Shown: positions 17,138 to 26,442 of the stretch, piece by piece
How positions within the stretch are numbered: position 1 is the first letter of the stretch
Layout: each line of letters begins with the position of its first letter
Assembly: GCA_963678085.1 (NCBI GenBank)
Contig: OY782680.1
Location: forward strand, 3,286,001-3,350,000
Direction of reading: 5' to 3'
Source of the DNA: Aliishimia sp963678085
Lineage (GTDB): Bacteria; Pseudomonadota; Alphaproteobacteria; Rhodobacterales; Rhodobacteraceae
DNA length: 64,000 nt
Notes under the pieces: generated by a model
Told to the model about the DNA's origin: nothing
Database searches by the model: none
The model's input: only the letters and a program-made list of their open reading frames with translations
Translations under genes and position numbers: made by a program

Positions 17138-18493
17138 TTAGAGCCCCTTGGGCTGGGGATGGGCGGCGTAGATGTCTTTGATCCGCGCTATGGCCGCGGC
17201 GGGGGACATGTCTTCGCTTTCGCCTGTGCGCCGAGAGGTCAACTCGACCACGCCATTCTTAAGCCCGCGCGGCCCCACGGTGATGCGCCAGGGCAGGCCG
17301 ATCAGATCCATAGTGGCGAATTTGCCCCCTGCCCGCTCGGTACGGTCATCATAAAGCGGCTCTAGCCCGGCTGCGCTCAGCTCGCCGTAAAGCGCCTCAC
17401 AAGCCGCATCTGCATCCGTATCACCCTGTTTGAGGTTCACAATCCCGCAGGTAAAGGGCGTGACCCCTTCGGGCCAGATGATGCCTTTATCGTCATGGGA
17501 GGCCTCAATAATGGCCCCCAAAAGCCGCGAAACCCCGATCCCATGCGAGCCCATATGCACCGGCGTTGGCTTGCCATCTGGGCCTTGCACGGTTGCACCC
17601 ATAGGCTCTGAATATTTGGTGCCGAAATAAAAGATCTGCCCCACCTCAATACCACGGGCAGAGCGGCGGCGCTCTGTCGGGACGGTCTCAAACAGGGCCG
17701 CATCATGGGTTTCATCGGTGCGCGCATAAAGCGTGGTGAACTCATCCAAAATCGCACGGCATTGCTCATGGGAGCGATAATCAATATCGCGCTGGCCCAA
17801 AGAGATATCTGTGACCGCGCTGTCATAGAACACCTCGCTCTCGCCCGTTTCGGCCAGCACAAGGAACTCATGCGTGTCATCCCCGCCAATGGGACCGCTA
17901 TCGGCGCGCATCGGAATCGCTTGCAGGCCCATACGCTCATAGGTGCGCAGATAGCTCACCAGATGGCGGTTATAGGCGTGCAGCGCATCCTCTTTGGTCA
18001 GATCGAAATTATAGCCGTCCTTCATATAGAACTCACGGCCCCGCATCACCCCAAAGCGCGGGCGACGTTCATCGCGGAATTTCCACTGGATCTGGTAAAG
18101 CGTCTTGGGCAGGTCTTTATAGCTTTTCACATGAGAGCGGAAAATATCCGTGACCATCTCTTCGGCTGTGGGCGTGAACAGCAAATCATGACCATGGCGA
18201 TCCTGCATGCGCAGCATCTCTTCGCCATAATCATCATAGCGCCCGGATTCGCGCCACAGATCCGCGCCTTGCAAAATCGGCATCTGGATCGGGATGTGAC
18301 CTGCGCGGATCTGCTCATCATGCACGATATTCTCGATCTTACGCAGCATCTTAAAGCCAAGCGGCAGCCAGGAATAAATCCCGGCCGATTGCTGTTTGAT
18401 CATACCAGCCCGCAGCATAAAGCGGTGCGAAACAATCTGCGCCTCGGCAGGTGTTTCTTTGAGAACAGGCAAGAAATATTGGGTTAAGCGCAT
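17138..18493 (-). CDS. proS: Prolyl-tRNA synthetase
   Basis: Charges tRNA-Pro. A 451-residue class II synthetase with the N-terminal MRLTQYFLPVLKETPAEAQ, motif 2 in QIQWKFRDERRPRFGVMRGREF and motif 3 in HMGSHGIGVSRLLGAI. It is shorter than the ~570-residue bacterial form because the large editing insertion is missing, as is usual in alphaproteobacteria, where mischarged tRNA is cleared in trans. It is the first gene of the operon running to the Ldh_2 gene. Confidence 0.97.
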   Translation of the reverse strand: MRLTQYFLPVLKETPAEAQIVSHRFMLRAGMIKQQSAGIYSWLPLGFKMLRKIENIVHDEQIRAGHIPIQMPILQGADLWRESGRYDDYGEEMLRMQDRHGHDLLFTPTAEEMVTDIFRSHVKSYKDLPKTLYQIQWKFRDERRPRFGVMRGREFYMKDGYNFDLTKEDALHAYNRHLVSYLRTYERMGLQAIPMRADSGPIGGDDTHEFLVLAETGESEVFYDSAVTDISLGQRDIDYRSHEQCRAILDEFTTLYARTDETHDAALFETVPTERRRSARGIEVGQIFYFGTKYSEPMGATVQGPDGKPTPVHMGSHGIGVSRLLGAIIEASHDDKGIIWPEGVTPFTCGIVNLKQGDTDADAACEALYGELSAAGLEPLYDDRTERAGGKFATMDLIGLPWRITVGPRGLKNGVVELTSRRTGESEDMSPAAAIARIKDIYAAHPQPKGL

Positions 18494-18612
18494 CAGTTAG
18501 CCTCGCATCACACGGTTTGGCAAAGGGATAGGGCAATGCGCGCGCTTAGGCAATGCAACAGATACACCCGCCCCCAGCGCACCCAAGATTTTCAAAGTAG
18601 CACGAGAGGCGG

Positions 18613-19092
18613 CTAAGCCTCTGAATCACTTCCCGAAGCGAGGTTCTGTTTGGCGATATAACGGCCCAAAACCATATGGGGCAGGGTTTTTTCTGGGCCC
18701 GCATATTGGCTACCGGCAAAGCGCCAAACCCCATCGACGCATTTAAGCGTTGATAGCGCAAAATAGCTTTGCAGCACTTGCAGCCCCTTCACAATCAACC
18801 GGGTTTCATAAAAGCCAGAAATCGTCTCGGCATCCACGAATTCCGCTTTTGAACATACGCTCTCGGCGCGCTGGATGTTCAACACCTCAAGCTCAGCACA
18901 AAGCCCGTCATAAAGCCGTTCCAAGTCCGCCTCTGTATCGAGATGCGCCCGACCCTCAAAGACCTCCAGCCGTTGCGGCAGCAGATAGATGCTGGAAAAC
19001 GCCCTCAAATCGCGTGTCAAAAGCGCCTCGCTCTTGCGATCAAGCAGGTCTTGGAAAATCTCTTGTGCGCTTTGGGTAACCATTTTTGTCAT
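18613..19092 (-). CDS. Conserved protein, possible NTF2-like fold
   Basis: A 159-residue soluble protein. The pattern (helical start, then LLPQRLEVFEGRAHLDT, SGFYETRLIVKGLQVLQSYFALSTL, and VDGVWRFAGSQYA near the end) resembles NTF2/SnoaL-like domains, in which a cone of strands closes over a helix. That is a fold guess, not a family identification. No catalytic residues can be named. ATG 19092 or 19083 could be the start; neither has a strong Shine-Dalgarno. It stands alone upstream of proS. Confidence 0.55.
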   Translation of the reverse strand: MTKMVTQSAQEIFQDLLDRKSEALLTRDLRAFSSIYLLPQRLEVFEGRAHLDTEADLERLYDGLCAELEVLNIQRAESVCSKAEFVDAETISGFYETRLIVKGLQVLQSYFALSTLKCVDGVWRFAGSQYAGPEKTLPHMVLGRYIAKQNLASGSDSEA

Positions 19093-19377
19093 CTTTTTTA
19101 CTTACCAATTCACTACTCGTTAGCGCGCAAGCGGGGCCGACCGGCAACACCAGCTTGAGCAAAGAAATATTATCCGCAGGCCTCAACCAACGGTGCAAAG
19201 CGCGCACGCTTAAGATTGTCAGATTCCCCAACCCGACTATAAATATATTGCATGATTAACCATGTTCGCGCCACCAACCGCAGGTGGAAAAACACGCGAT
19301 AAGCCAAAGAAACTTATACTTTTTTGCCGAAACTCGCCAATTTGAGAGGCGATTGCCCCCTCGTTGCGCGCCCCTCT

Positions 19378-20184
19378 TTACGAGAAATTGGGCGGACGTT
19401 TTGCAAAATGCGCCGCCAGCACTTCCATCTGGTCTGGATTCCCGATGAGCTTGGCTTGCTCGTCGCTTTCGCGCATCAGCACATCGTTTGCATCGGCCCC
19501 TGATTGGGCATAATTCACCAAGCGTTTGGCAGCGCGCAGGGCGGAAGGAGACTTTTGGGCAAAGCTCTGCGCCAGCTCCAGGCTACGGGCTAGGGGGTCT
19601 TCTGTGCATTCGGTGACAAGACCCCAAGCATGGGCTTGCTCGGCAGAGATCGGCGCGCCGGTGAATGTGAGATAGCGCAGCACATCATCGCGCACGAGGC
19701 GCGGCAGCAAGGCCATCGCCCCCATATCCGGCACAATGCCCCAGCGCATCTCCATCAGTGCCATTTTCGTATCCGGTCCAGCAATGCGTAAATCCGCCCC
19801 AAGCGCGAGCTGACATCCCGCCCCAAAGACCGAGCCATGTAAAGCCGCAATCACCGGCACGGGCACGCGGGTCCAGATCATCGCAACCTCTTGCCATTGG
19901 TTTGTGCTGCCCTGCCCATGGCTGCGCGGGCCGAGCAAATCATGCGGATCCTGCCCCGCCATGGCCCCAAGCCCGTTGATATCTATGCCAGCACAAAAGG
20001 CGCGCCCTTCGCCGGAGATCACACAGGCACGGGCATCGCTTGCAGCCACCTCTTGCCCGGCGGCGATGACGGAATCGATCATGGCCTGATCCACCGCATT
20101 CATCTTATCCGAACGGGTGAGGCGCACATGGGCGATGTAAGCGTCATAAGTAATCTGAACGCGGGTGGGATCAATCTTGCTCAT
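19378..20184 (-). CDS. Enoyl-CoA hydratase/isomerase (crotonase) family protein
   Basis: 268 residues of crotonase fold. VISGEGRAFCAGIDINGLG forms the first oxyanion-hole region, and LHGSVFGAGCQLALGADLRIAG the second. One of the usual catalytic Glu positions appears in the segment MEMRWGIVPDMGAMALLPRLV. Acts on acyl-CoA thioesters; the substrate is unknown. The start at 20184 is set by a perfect AAGGAGG (20190-20196 on the opposite strand) 5 bases upstream; upstream in-frame sequence is not coding-like. Monocistronic; a candidate operator dyad lies ~136 bases upstream. Confidence 0.88.
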   Translation of the reverse strand: MSKIDPTRVQITYDAYIAHVRLTRSDKMNAVDQAMIDSVIAAGQEVAASDARACVISGEGRAFCAGIDINGLGAMAGQDPHDLLGPRSHGQGSTNQWQEVAMIWTRVPVPVIAALHGSVFGAGCQLALGADLRIAGPDTKMALMEMRWGIVPDMGAMALLPRLVRDDVLRYLTFTGAPISAEQAHAWGLVTECTEDPLARSLELAQSFAQKSPSALRAAKRLVNYAQSGADANDVLMRESDEQAKLIGNPDQMEVLAAHFAKRPPNFS

Positions 20185-20319
20185 GGGGGCCTCCTTGGTC
20201 GGGCGAAGGGTGCGGGGATATCCCTTTCGGGTCAAGCCCTGCGCGCCCCTTCCGCTGCGTCCGCTTGAGAAACCACGCCAAAATCCCCGGTCCCAGCCCA
20301 GCGCTGCCCAAGGTCGAAC

Positions 20320-20334
20320 ATATGTCGCACATAT
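20320..20334. promoter_or_regulatory. Dyad ATATGT-CGC-ACATAT upstream of the crotonase gene
   Basis: Perfect 6-base arms with a 3-base spacer, 136 bases upstream of the crotonase start and next to an AT-rich TATATATAG that could be a -10 region. Typical size for a dimeric repressor site, for example of the TetR or MarR type. No regulator gene is adjacent. Confidence 0.4.
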
Positions 20335-20562
20335 ATAGTAGTCAGACGTCGCGGGCCCACATAATCGACGGCATGGCGGGCACACGCAACCCGCCAAATA
20401 GAAGCCTCAAATCCATCTCGTCCGACACGCGGCCCTCGTCCCGACTTATGGTCGCAGGAGGTCTTCGAGCCGCATGATTTTGCAATTGCGCGGAGGAATT
20501 TGGCAGCTTTTGGTTAAGATCGCGTAAGGGGAGCGAATGCTGGGTTAACGGGTGGTTTCCGA

Positions 20563-20583
20563 GTGGGGGTTTTGCACCCCCAC
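20563..20583. terminator. GC-rich hairpin downstream of the argF-linked gene (candidate terminator)
   Basis: GTGGGGGT (20563-20570) and ACCCCCAC (20576-20583) are perfect 8-base arms with a TTTGC loop. It is 103 bases beyond the end of the minus-strand argDF operon. On the plus strand a GTATTTTT run follows ~12 bases later. It probably ends transcription in one or both directions. Confidence 0.4.
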
Positions 20584-20685
20584 ACCCCCGCAAGGTATTT
20601 TTAGCCAAATGAAAGGGGGGGCGCGGTTGAAAGGTTAAGAAGTCGTTTCTTTGGGTGAGCGCTTGCGGTTAAGCGATAGCCGCGC

Positions 20686-21597
20686 TCAGCAATCCGCGAA
20701 CTCTGCATGCGAGAGCGGCGCATCAAGGGCCTGCGCGATGTGGCCCGCGAGGTCGCGCATCTTTTGATGCTCTTCATAGGGGCGATCAACGACATAAGTC
20801 CGCAGCTCTGTCCCATCCGCGCGCCGCCATTTCAAAGCAACGACGGACGCCCCGGCCCCTTTGGCGGGCGTGAGCGTTTCTGAGATAACCTCTACAAGCG
20901 CCTCTCTTGGGATGAGCAATACCCGCTGTGGATTGCTATGCAGGATGATATGCTCTGGTGAGGCATAAAGACCAGGTTCGCGCGCATGCATATCTGCGAA
21001 CCTGGTTTGGTCAATCAATCGTGAATCGCTATTCAGTGGCGCGTTGACGAGCGGCTTACAACTCGAAAGGCTGGCAAGCTCTCCTTGCGCAAAAGGCAAA
21101 TCCCAATCGGGCTTAATGCGGATCGTGCATTCGACGTCACTGTGATGGATTTTGGCATGACGCGGATTGGGCAGCAGCTCCTGTGACTGAAGCGCCGGGG
21201 GGAACACCGCAATATTAATCTGGCAAAACCCATCTGACCAAACAAGGCCCCGCATATTCGAGGCATGATAGTCACCACCTTGACCAAAGAGCGGCTCGAG
21301 CTGGCCCCTTGCATGTTCAAAATTCACCTGTGATCCCGGCCACTGGCGGATATAGCAGATGATCTCCTGAGGCGGGCGCGAAAGATCTGTGAACTCATAG
21401 AGTTGCACAACAGGCGCATGGGCGAGCCCGGTTAGGAACGCGCCTTGGGGTGGCAATTCACAATGCTGAACATGCTCAGACCAGCCCGAGGGTTTTATTC
21501 CATAAGTCTCGACCAGCGCGCCAAGGGGCAGGCGAAAGGGGATACCAGCGCCATCCAGCCAATCCGCCAGAGCGGCGCGCGAGAATGAATTACACAC
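20686..21597 (-). CDS. Unknown protein translationally coupled to argF
   Basis: About 303 residues with no signal peptide or membrane segment. Notable stretches are VYLPL-like strands, LPPQGAFLTGLAHAPVVQLYEF, IRIKPDWDLPFAQGELASL and a C-terminal region reading ALKWRRADGTELRTYVVDRPYEE (cited in part). I do not recognise the family. The open frame extends upstream into argF, but the sensible start is GTG 21597, which overlaps the argF stop, so translation is coupled. The position suggests co-expression with arginine biosynthesis, but nothing in the sequence shows an enzymatic role. Confidence 0.65.
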   Translation of the reverse strand: MCNSFSRAALADWLDGAGIPFRLPLGALVETYGIKPSGWSEHVQHCELPPQGAFLTGLAHAPVVQLYEFTDLSRPPQEIICYIRQWPGSQVNFEHARGQLEPLFGQGGDYHASNMRGLVWSDGFCQINIAVFPPALQSQELLPNPRHAKIHHSDVECTIRIKPDWDLPFAQGELASLSSCKPLVNAPLNSDSRLIDQTRFADMHAREPGLYASPEHIILHSNPQRVLLIPREALVEVISETLTPAKGAGASVVALKWRRADGTELRTYVVDRPYEEHQKMRDLAGHIAQALDAPLSHAEFADC

Positions 21598-22516
21598 CCA
21601 AGCACCAGCGCATGATGGCCTTTTGCGCATGCAAGCGGTTTTCGGCCTCGTCAAACACAACCGAGTTCGGGCCATCCATGACCGAGGATGTCACCTCTTC
21701 GCCGCGATGGGCGGGCAGGCAATGCATGAACAGCGCATCGGGTTTTGCCTTTGCCATGAGCGCATCATTCACCTGATAGGGGCGCAGCATGTTGTGGCGG
21801 CGCTCTCGGGCGGATTGCGCATCATGCATCGACACCCAGGTATCGGCAAAGATCAGATCCGCACCGGCCACGGCCGCATCGGCATCGCGCTCTACCTTGA
21901 AGCTCTGCCCGCTCTCGCGCAGCAGTTTTTGCCATTCGGCCTCGGGATCAAGCTGCATCGGCCCGGTAAAGGTCAGATCAAAGCCAAATTGCGCACCCGC
22001 ATGCATCACAGAGGCGCAAACATTATTGCCATCCCCGCACCAAACCGCCTTGACGCCGGAGATATCCCCGCGATGCTCTTCATAGGTCATCACATCGGCC
22101 ATGACCTGGCAAGGGTGGGTGCGATCGGTCAGCCCGTTGATCACGGGGACAGAGGCATATTCGGCCATTTCCTCAAGCACGCTCTCATCAAAGGTGCGGA
22201 TCATGATCATGTCCACATAGCGCGACAGCACGCGGGCGGTATCCGCAATGGTCTCGCCATGCCCCAGCTGCATATCCGCACCTGAGAGCACCATAGACTG
22301 CCCGCCCATCTGCCGCACGCCCACATCAAAGGAGACGCGCGTGCGGGTGGAGGGCTTTTCGAAAATCAACGCCACCATGCGACCGGCCAGCGGTTGCTCA
22401 TCATCCGGGGCGGCTTTGGGGCGTCCAAGCCGGGCCTGTTTCATCGCCTTGCCCGCGTCGATCATGGCGCGCAAATCGGATTTATCGGTTTTGTGAATAT
22501 CAAGAAAATGGTTCAT
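21590..22516 (-). CDS. argF: Ornithine carbamoyltransferase
   Basis: Makes citrulline from ornithine and carbamoyl phosphate. 308 residues, normal length. The carbamoyl-phosphate site STRTR is at residues 56-60, the ornithine-side motif HPCQVMAD is present (TDRTHPCQVMADVMTY), and HCLPAHRGEEVT near the C-terminus holds the catalytic Cys. It lies 20 bases after argD and is coupled to the following unknown gene. Confidence 0.97.
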   Translation of the reverse strand: MNHFLDIHKTDKSDLRAMIDAGKAMKQARLGRPKAAPDDEQPLAGRMVALIFEKPSTRTRVSFDVGVRQMGGQSMVLSGADMQLGHGETIADTARVLSRYVDMIMIRTFDESVLEEMAEYASVPVINGLTDRTHPCQVMADVMTYEEHRGDISGVKAVWCGDGNNVCASVMHAGAQFGFDLTFTGPMQLDPEAEWQKLLRESGQSFKVERDADAAVAGADLIFADTWVSMHDAQSARERRHNMLRPYQVNDALMAKAKPDALFMHCLPAHRGEEVTSSVMDGPNSVVFDEAENRLHAQKAIMRWCLGV

Positions 22517-22536
22517 TTTATCGCTCGGTTAAACGG

Positions 22537-23709
22537 TCAAGAAGACAGCGCGGAGGCTGCGGTATCAAGGCGCGTGATCGCCTCGGCAATCTCCGCATCG
22601 CTGATGTTAAGAGGTGGCAAGAGCCGGATCACATTATCGCCCGCAGGCACCGTGATCACCTCAGCATCATAGCCGGCCTGCACCACATCCATATTGGGCT
22701 TTTTGCATTTGATCCCAAGCATCAACCCCGCGCCGCGCACGCCCTCAAATACCTCTGGATGGGCGGCAACGAGCCCTTCGAGCTTTTGGCGAAACAGGCC
22801 CGCTTTGCGATTGACCTCAGCCAGAAATTCGGGGGCGCTCACGATGTCCATGACCTTATTGCCCACCGCACAGGCCAAAGGATTGCCGCCATAGGTGGAG
22901 CCATGCGTGCCAAGCCCCATGCCCGAGGCCGCCTCTTCGCTGGCCAAAACACAGCCCAAGGGGAAGCCGCCGCCAATGCCTTTGGCTACCATCATAATGT
23001 CAGGCGTAATGCCCGCCCATTCATGCGCAAAAAGCTTGCCGGTGCGACCCATGCCGCATTGCACCTCATCCAAGATCAGCAAAATCCCATGTTCATCACA
23101 CAGATCACGCAGACCTTTCAGGCATTGATCGGGCAGCGGGATAATCCCGCCCTCGCCCTGCACCGGCTCAATCAAAATCGCGGCGGTGGTCTCAGTTATC
23201 GCGGCCTTGAGCGCCTCGTGATCCGCCCAATCCACATGCACAAAACCGGGCAAAAGCGGGCCAAACCCCTTGGTCATCTTTTCAGACCCCGCCGCCGCAA
23301 TCCCCGCAGACGAGCGCCCATGAAAAGAGCCGGCAAAAGCGATAATATCCGTGCGCTCCCCCTGCCCCTTTTCATAGAAATATTTGCGCGCCATCTTCAC
23401 CGCCAGCTCGCAGCTTTCCGTGCCCGAATTGGTGAAAAACACCGTATCGGCAAAGCTCGCCTCAACCAGTTTATCGGCCAGCGCTTGTTGCTGCGGGATC
23501 TGATACAGATTCGATGTATGCCACAGGGTTTGCGCCTGGGCGGTTAACGCCGCAACCAAATCAGGATTGGCATGGCCCAGAACATTCACGGCAATCCCCG
23601 CCCCCAGATCCAAGAATCGGCGCCCATCTTGCTCAATCAGCCAGCTGCCTTCGCCACGCTCAAAGCTCAAAGGGGCGCGTGCATAGGTCGGTAGAACAGA
23701 AGAGATCAT
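22537..23709 (-). CDS. argD: Acetylornithine aminotransferase
   Basis: A PLP enzyme of arginine biosynthesis converting N-acetylglutamate semialdehyde to N-acetylornithine; it often also acts as succinyldiaminopimelate aminotransferase. 390 residues. Visible features are FFTNSGTESCELAVKMARKY, the PLP phosphate contact GSFHGRS, LILDEVQCGMGRTG and the Schiff-base Lys243 in VAKGIGGGFPLG. First gene of argD-argF-unknown. Confidence 0.95.
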   Translation of the reverse strand: MISSVLPTYARAPLSFERGEGSWLIEQDGRRFLDLGAGIAVNVLGHANPDLVAALTAQAQTLWHTSNLYQIPQQQALADKLVEASFADTVFFTNSGTESCELAVKMARKYFYEKGQGERTDIIAFAGSFHGRSSAGIAAAGSEKMTKGFGPLLPGFVHVDWADHEALKAAITETTAAILIEPVQGEGGIIPLPDQCLKGLRDLCDEHGILLILDEVQCGMGRTGKLFAHEWAGITPDIMMVAKGIGGGFPLGCVLASEEAASGMGLGTHGSTYGGNPLACAVGNKVMDIVSAPEFLAEVNRKAGLFRQKLEGLVAAHPEVFEGVRGAGLMLGIKCKKPNMDVVQAGYDAEVITVPAGDNVIRLLPPLNISDAEIAEAITRLDTAASALSS

Positions 23710-24019
23710 GGGTCTTGGTCCTTAAATTACACCCGCGCGAGAGGCCAATTAGTGCCAAAGGCGCGAATAAGGGTCAACAGTGTTCGGCAAAGAGTGAAGA
23801 CGAATTCAAAAAGGGCGCGAAAAGCCGCGTCGCAAAGATCGGAGATACAAATTCGTGTCCATAGGGCCACATAGCGGGTTGCAACTTGTCTTCGCAAGTG
23901 GTTTTTCCCGCCGAAACGTGGTTGTAGCGCTCAAATGCAGCTCTATTTAACTTTTGTGGCGTATTGGGCGAATGCCGCACCAACCTGCGCGTCGCCCCCA
24001 TTTGCACAAGGAAGCCTTT
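23710..24019. other. 310-base intergenic region between argD and gcrA
   Basis: No gene supported. It must hold the divergent promoters of argD and gcrA. A small hairpin ACTTG-TCTTCG-CAAGT (23884-23899) followed by GGTTTTT lies ~120 bases upstream of gcrA and could be a leader attenuator or an incidental stem. AAGGAAG just before 24020 is the gcrA ribosome-binding site. Confidence 0.4.
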
Positions 24020-24616
24020 ATGTCTTGGACCGATGATCGTGTTGAAAAGCTAAAGAAACTTTGGGGAGAGGGGCAATCAGCCAGCCAAATCGCCAAAGAG
24101 CTTGGCGGCGTGACGCGCAATGCGGTAATTGGCAAAGTGCACCGTTTGGGACTGTCTAATCGCAATACAGGCGCTGCGCCAAAAGCCGCGGCTGAGACCA
24201 AAGCCAAGCCAGCGCCCAAGCCCGCTCCGGTTGAAGCTGCCAAGCCCAAAGCAAAGCCCAAGCCAAAAGAGCCGATGCAAACTCAGCCTGCCGTGCCGCG
24301 CCCGCCCGAGGGACGCAGCACCCTGCCTGCCACGCGCAAGCAGATCATCCCTGCAGGCCAGCCGCTGCCGCCCCAGCCCTCGGCCAATGAAATCAGCCCA
24401 GAGGCGCTTGCCAAGGTGAATGAGGTCGAGAAAAAGGCCAAAAAGCTGACCCTGATGGAGCTGACCGAGCGCACCTGCAAATGGCCCGTGGGCGATCCGG
24501 CCACTGAGGATTTTTGGTTCTGCGGCCTGCCTGTGCAACAAGGCAAACCCTATTGCGAGGCGCATGTAGGCGTGGCCTTTCAACCAATGAGCTCACGCCG
24601 GGACCGCCGCCGTTAA
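24020..24616 (+). CDS. gcrA: GcrA family cell cycle regulator
   Basis: 198 residues. The N-terminal MSWTDDRVEKLKKLWGEGQS, SQIAKELGGVTRNAVIGKVHRLGLS is the highly conserved GcrA DNA-binding helix-turn-helix (cited in two parts). A Pro/Ala/Lys-rich linker of ~90 residues follows, then a C-terminal domain CKWPVGDPATEDFWFCGLP and YCEAHVGVAF with a conserved Cys/His set. GcrA binds sigma70 holoenzyme and activates promoters with methylated GANTC sites, linking DNA methylation by CcrM to the cell cycle. ATG 24020 fits the family start and has AAGGAAG upstream. Confidence 0.94.
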   Translation: MSWTDDRVEKLKKLWGEGQSASQIAKELGGVTRNAVIGKVHRLGLSNRNTGAAPKAAAETKAKPAPKPAPVEAAKPKAKPKPKEPMQTQPAVPRPPEGRSTLPATRKQIIPAGQPLPPQPSANEISPEALAKVNEVEKKAKKLTLMELTERTCKWPVGDPATEDFWFCGLPVQQGKPYCEAHVGVAFQPMSSRRDRRR

Positions 24617-24632
24617 TCCGTGGAACGTCGTT

Positions 24633-25820
24633 ATGACCACAGCCAAAGGCGCCCTTGACGGGCTCGTCATCCTAGATCTCTCGCGCATTCTCGCAGGGCC
24701 CACCGCCACGCAAATGCTTGGGGATCTCGGGGCCAAAGTGATCAAAGTCGAAAACCCCAAAACGGGCGGCGATGATACCCGCAGCTGGGGGCCGAATTAC
24801 GCGCGCGATGCAAAGGGCGAAAAGACCGATCTTTCCGCCTATTTCATGTCCGCCAACCGCAACAAATATTCAGTCGCCGTGGATCTCTCAACACCTGAGG
24901 GCCAAGAGACCATCAAAGCCCTAGCCGCGCGCGCCGATGTCATCGTCGAAAATTACAAACCGGGCGGGCTGCAGAAATACGGGCTAGATTACGAGACGCT
25001 GCTCGCCGCGCATCCCAGCCTGGTCTATTGCTCAATCTCCGGCTTTGGCCAAACCGGCCCCAACCGCACGCGCCCCGGCTATGACCTCATGGCGCAAGGC
25101 TTTGCCGGGATCATGTCCCTGACCGGAGAGCCAGACGGCATGCCCAGCAAAGTCGGCGTGGCCGTGGCCGATGTGGTCTGCGGCATGTATGCCAGCATCG
25201 GAATCCTCGCCGCCCTACGCCACCGCGACGCCACAGGAGAGGGCCAGCATATTGATCTCTCGCTGGTAGATAGCACCATGTCCTGGCTCATCAACCAAGG
25301 CACCAATTACCTCACCACCGGCCAAGACCCGGTACGCACAGGCAATGCCCATCCCAATATCGTCCCCTATGAGGCCTTTGCCACGAGCGACGGGCACATC
25401 CTGCTCGCCATTGGCAATGACGGGCAATTCACCCGGTTTTGCGATGCGTTTGGCCTGCAGGACTTAGCCCAAGATCCGGCCTATCAAAGCAATCTCGCCC
25501 GCGTTAAAAATCGCGAAACGCTCATCGCGCGCATCAGCGAGACCCTTTCTGCCCTGCCCATGGATGAGGTCATGACCCGCTGCGAAGCCGCGCTCGTGCC
25601 CGCAGGCCCGATCCACACTGTGCATGGCGCTCTGACCTCACAGCAAGCAATCGCACGCGGCGCGGTGCAAAAGGTGAGCGGCCCCGACCTAGAAAACGGG
25701 CATGTCAAACTGCTCGCCAACCCGCTCAAACTCTCAGCCACCCCAGTACGATACGAACGCCCCCCGCCCCGCTTTGGCCAAGACACAAACGAAATCCTAG
25801 AATGGCTCGCGAAATCTTAA
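24633..25820 (+). CDS. CaiB/BaiF (family III) CoA-transferase
   Basis: 395 residues, normal length. N-terminus LDGLVILDLSRILAGPTATQMLGDLGAKVIKVE (cited in part: ILDLSRILAGPTATQMLGDL) is the family signature, followed by RSWGPNY and SAYFMSANRNKYSVAVDL. The catalytic Asp is in GRPGYDLMAQGFAGI-type context (RPGYDLMAQGF). It transfers CoA between carboxylic acids; the substrate cannot be told from sequence. It follows gcrA by 16 bases, so the two may be co-transcribed. Confidence 0.92.
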   Translation: MTTAKGALDGLVILDLSRILAGPTATQMLGDLGAKVIKVENPKTGGDDTRSWGPNYARDAKGEKTDLSAYFMSANRNKYSVAVDLSTPEGQETIKALAARADVIVENYKPGGLQKYGLDYETLLAAHPSLVYCSISGFGQTGPNRTRPGYDLMAQGFAGIMSLTGEPDGMPSKVGVAVADVVCGMYASIGILAALRHRDATGEGQHIDLSLVDSTMSWLINQGTNYLTTGQDPVRTGNAHPNIVPYEAFATSDGHILLAIGNDGQFTRFCDAFGLQDLAQDPAYQSNLARVKNRETLIARISETLSALPMDEVMTRCEAALVPAGPIHTVHGALTSQQAIARGAVQKVSGPDLENGHVKLLANPLKLSATPVRYERPPPRFGQDTNEILEWLAKS

Positions 25821-25906
25821 GCTGATCGCACGCGCGATACCGCTTCATCGCAAAACTTAAGTGAGGGGCGGCAAAACATGGCGTGCGGCGCAGCCGCTCA
25901 ATTTGG

Positions 25907-26365
25907 TTACACCCCGCGCAGTGGCAGTTTTGCGCGCAGCCAGCCAGGGCCCGCGCCCGAGCCATACATGCCTTCGGGCACATTTAGCACGTTCTCAAAT
26001 CCAACCCCTGCCAGAGCCCGCGACAATCGGCGCGAGCGCACACCCGTTGCACAGATCAGCGCCACAGGCTTATCCTTTCGCCCGCCCGTCAGCGCCAGCA
26101 AAGCCTCCGTGAAATCCGGGCGGCGCATATCAAGCGGAACGGCCCCCTGCCCGATCCCGCTGCGAGCCCATTCTTCGGGGCGGCGAATATCCACCAGCAC
26201 AATCTCACCCGCCATTGCTTTGGCATGCGCCTCTTGCACAGATAAGGCCCCCTCATCCTCAAGACTGGCCAGGACATTAAACCAACGGGCTGCAAAAACA
26301 CTTGCGCCCACAGCCAAGCCAATGCCGGTGAGTAGAAAAACGCGGCGTCTCGAACCAGAGGCCAT
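25907..26365 (-). CDS. Membrane-anchored rhodanese-like protein
   Basis: 152 residues. An N-terminal basic stretch and hydrophobic segment (SRRRVFLLTGIGLAVGASVF) would anchor or export it. The rhodanese domain follows: VLVDIRRPEEWARSGIGQGA, then the active-site loop ICATGVRSR with the sulfur-carrying Cys105. Likely a periplasmic or membrane-attached sulfurtransferase or thiosulfate-handling protein. Convergent with the CoA-transferase gene, with an 86-base gap that shows no clear terminator. Confidence 0.85.
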   Translation of the reverse strand: MASGSRRRVFLLTGIGLAVGASVFAARWFNVLASLEDEGALSVQEAHAKAMAGEIVLVDIRRPEEWARSGIGQGAVPLDMRRPDFTEALLALTGGRKDKPVALICATGVRSRRLSRALAGVGFENVLNVPEGMYGSGAGPGWLRAKLPLRGV

Positions 26366-26442
26366 TTGAAAAACTCCTTTTCACACCGGGCATTCGAAAC
26401 CCTCGATTTCTGCGCGCTATCAACTTACTCTCTTCACCGATA

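Larger units (their letters stand above)
20185..20685. other. 501-base non-coding region between the crotonase and argF-operon ends
   Basis: No convincing gene. It holds the crotonase leader with its Shine-Dalgarno, a 15-base dyad at 20320-20334, a GC-rich hairpin at 20563-20583 followed by a PolyT-containing stretch (GTATTTTTAGCC near 20595), and a short stem CGCTT/AAGCG around 20661-20676 just past the stop of the argF-linked gene. The right half probably contains the transcript end of the argDF operon. Confidence 0.5.

Noticed and set aside
20595..20625. GTATTTTTAGCCAAATGAAA stretch, possible dispersed repeat of Rhodobacterales
   Set aside because: I recall similar intergenic motifs in this group, but only one copy is visible in the window, so I cannot support a repeat family.
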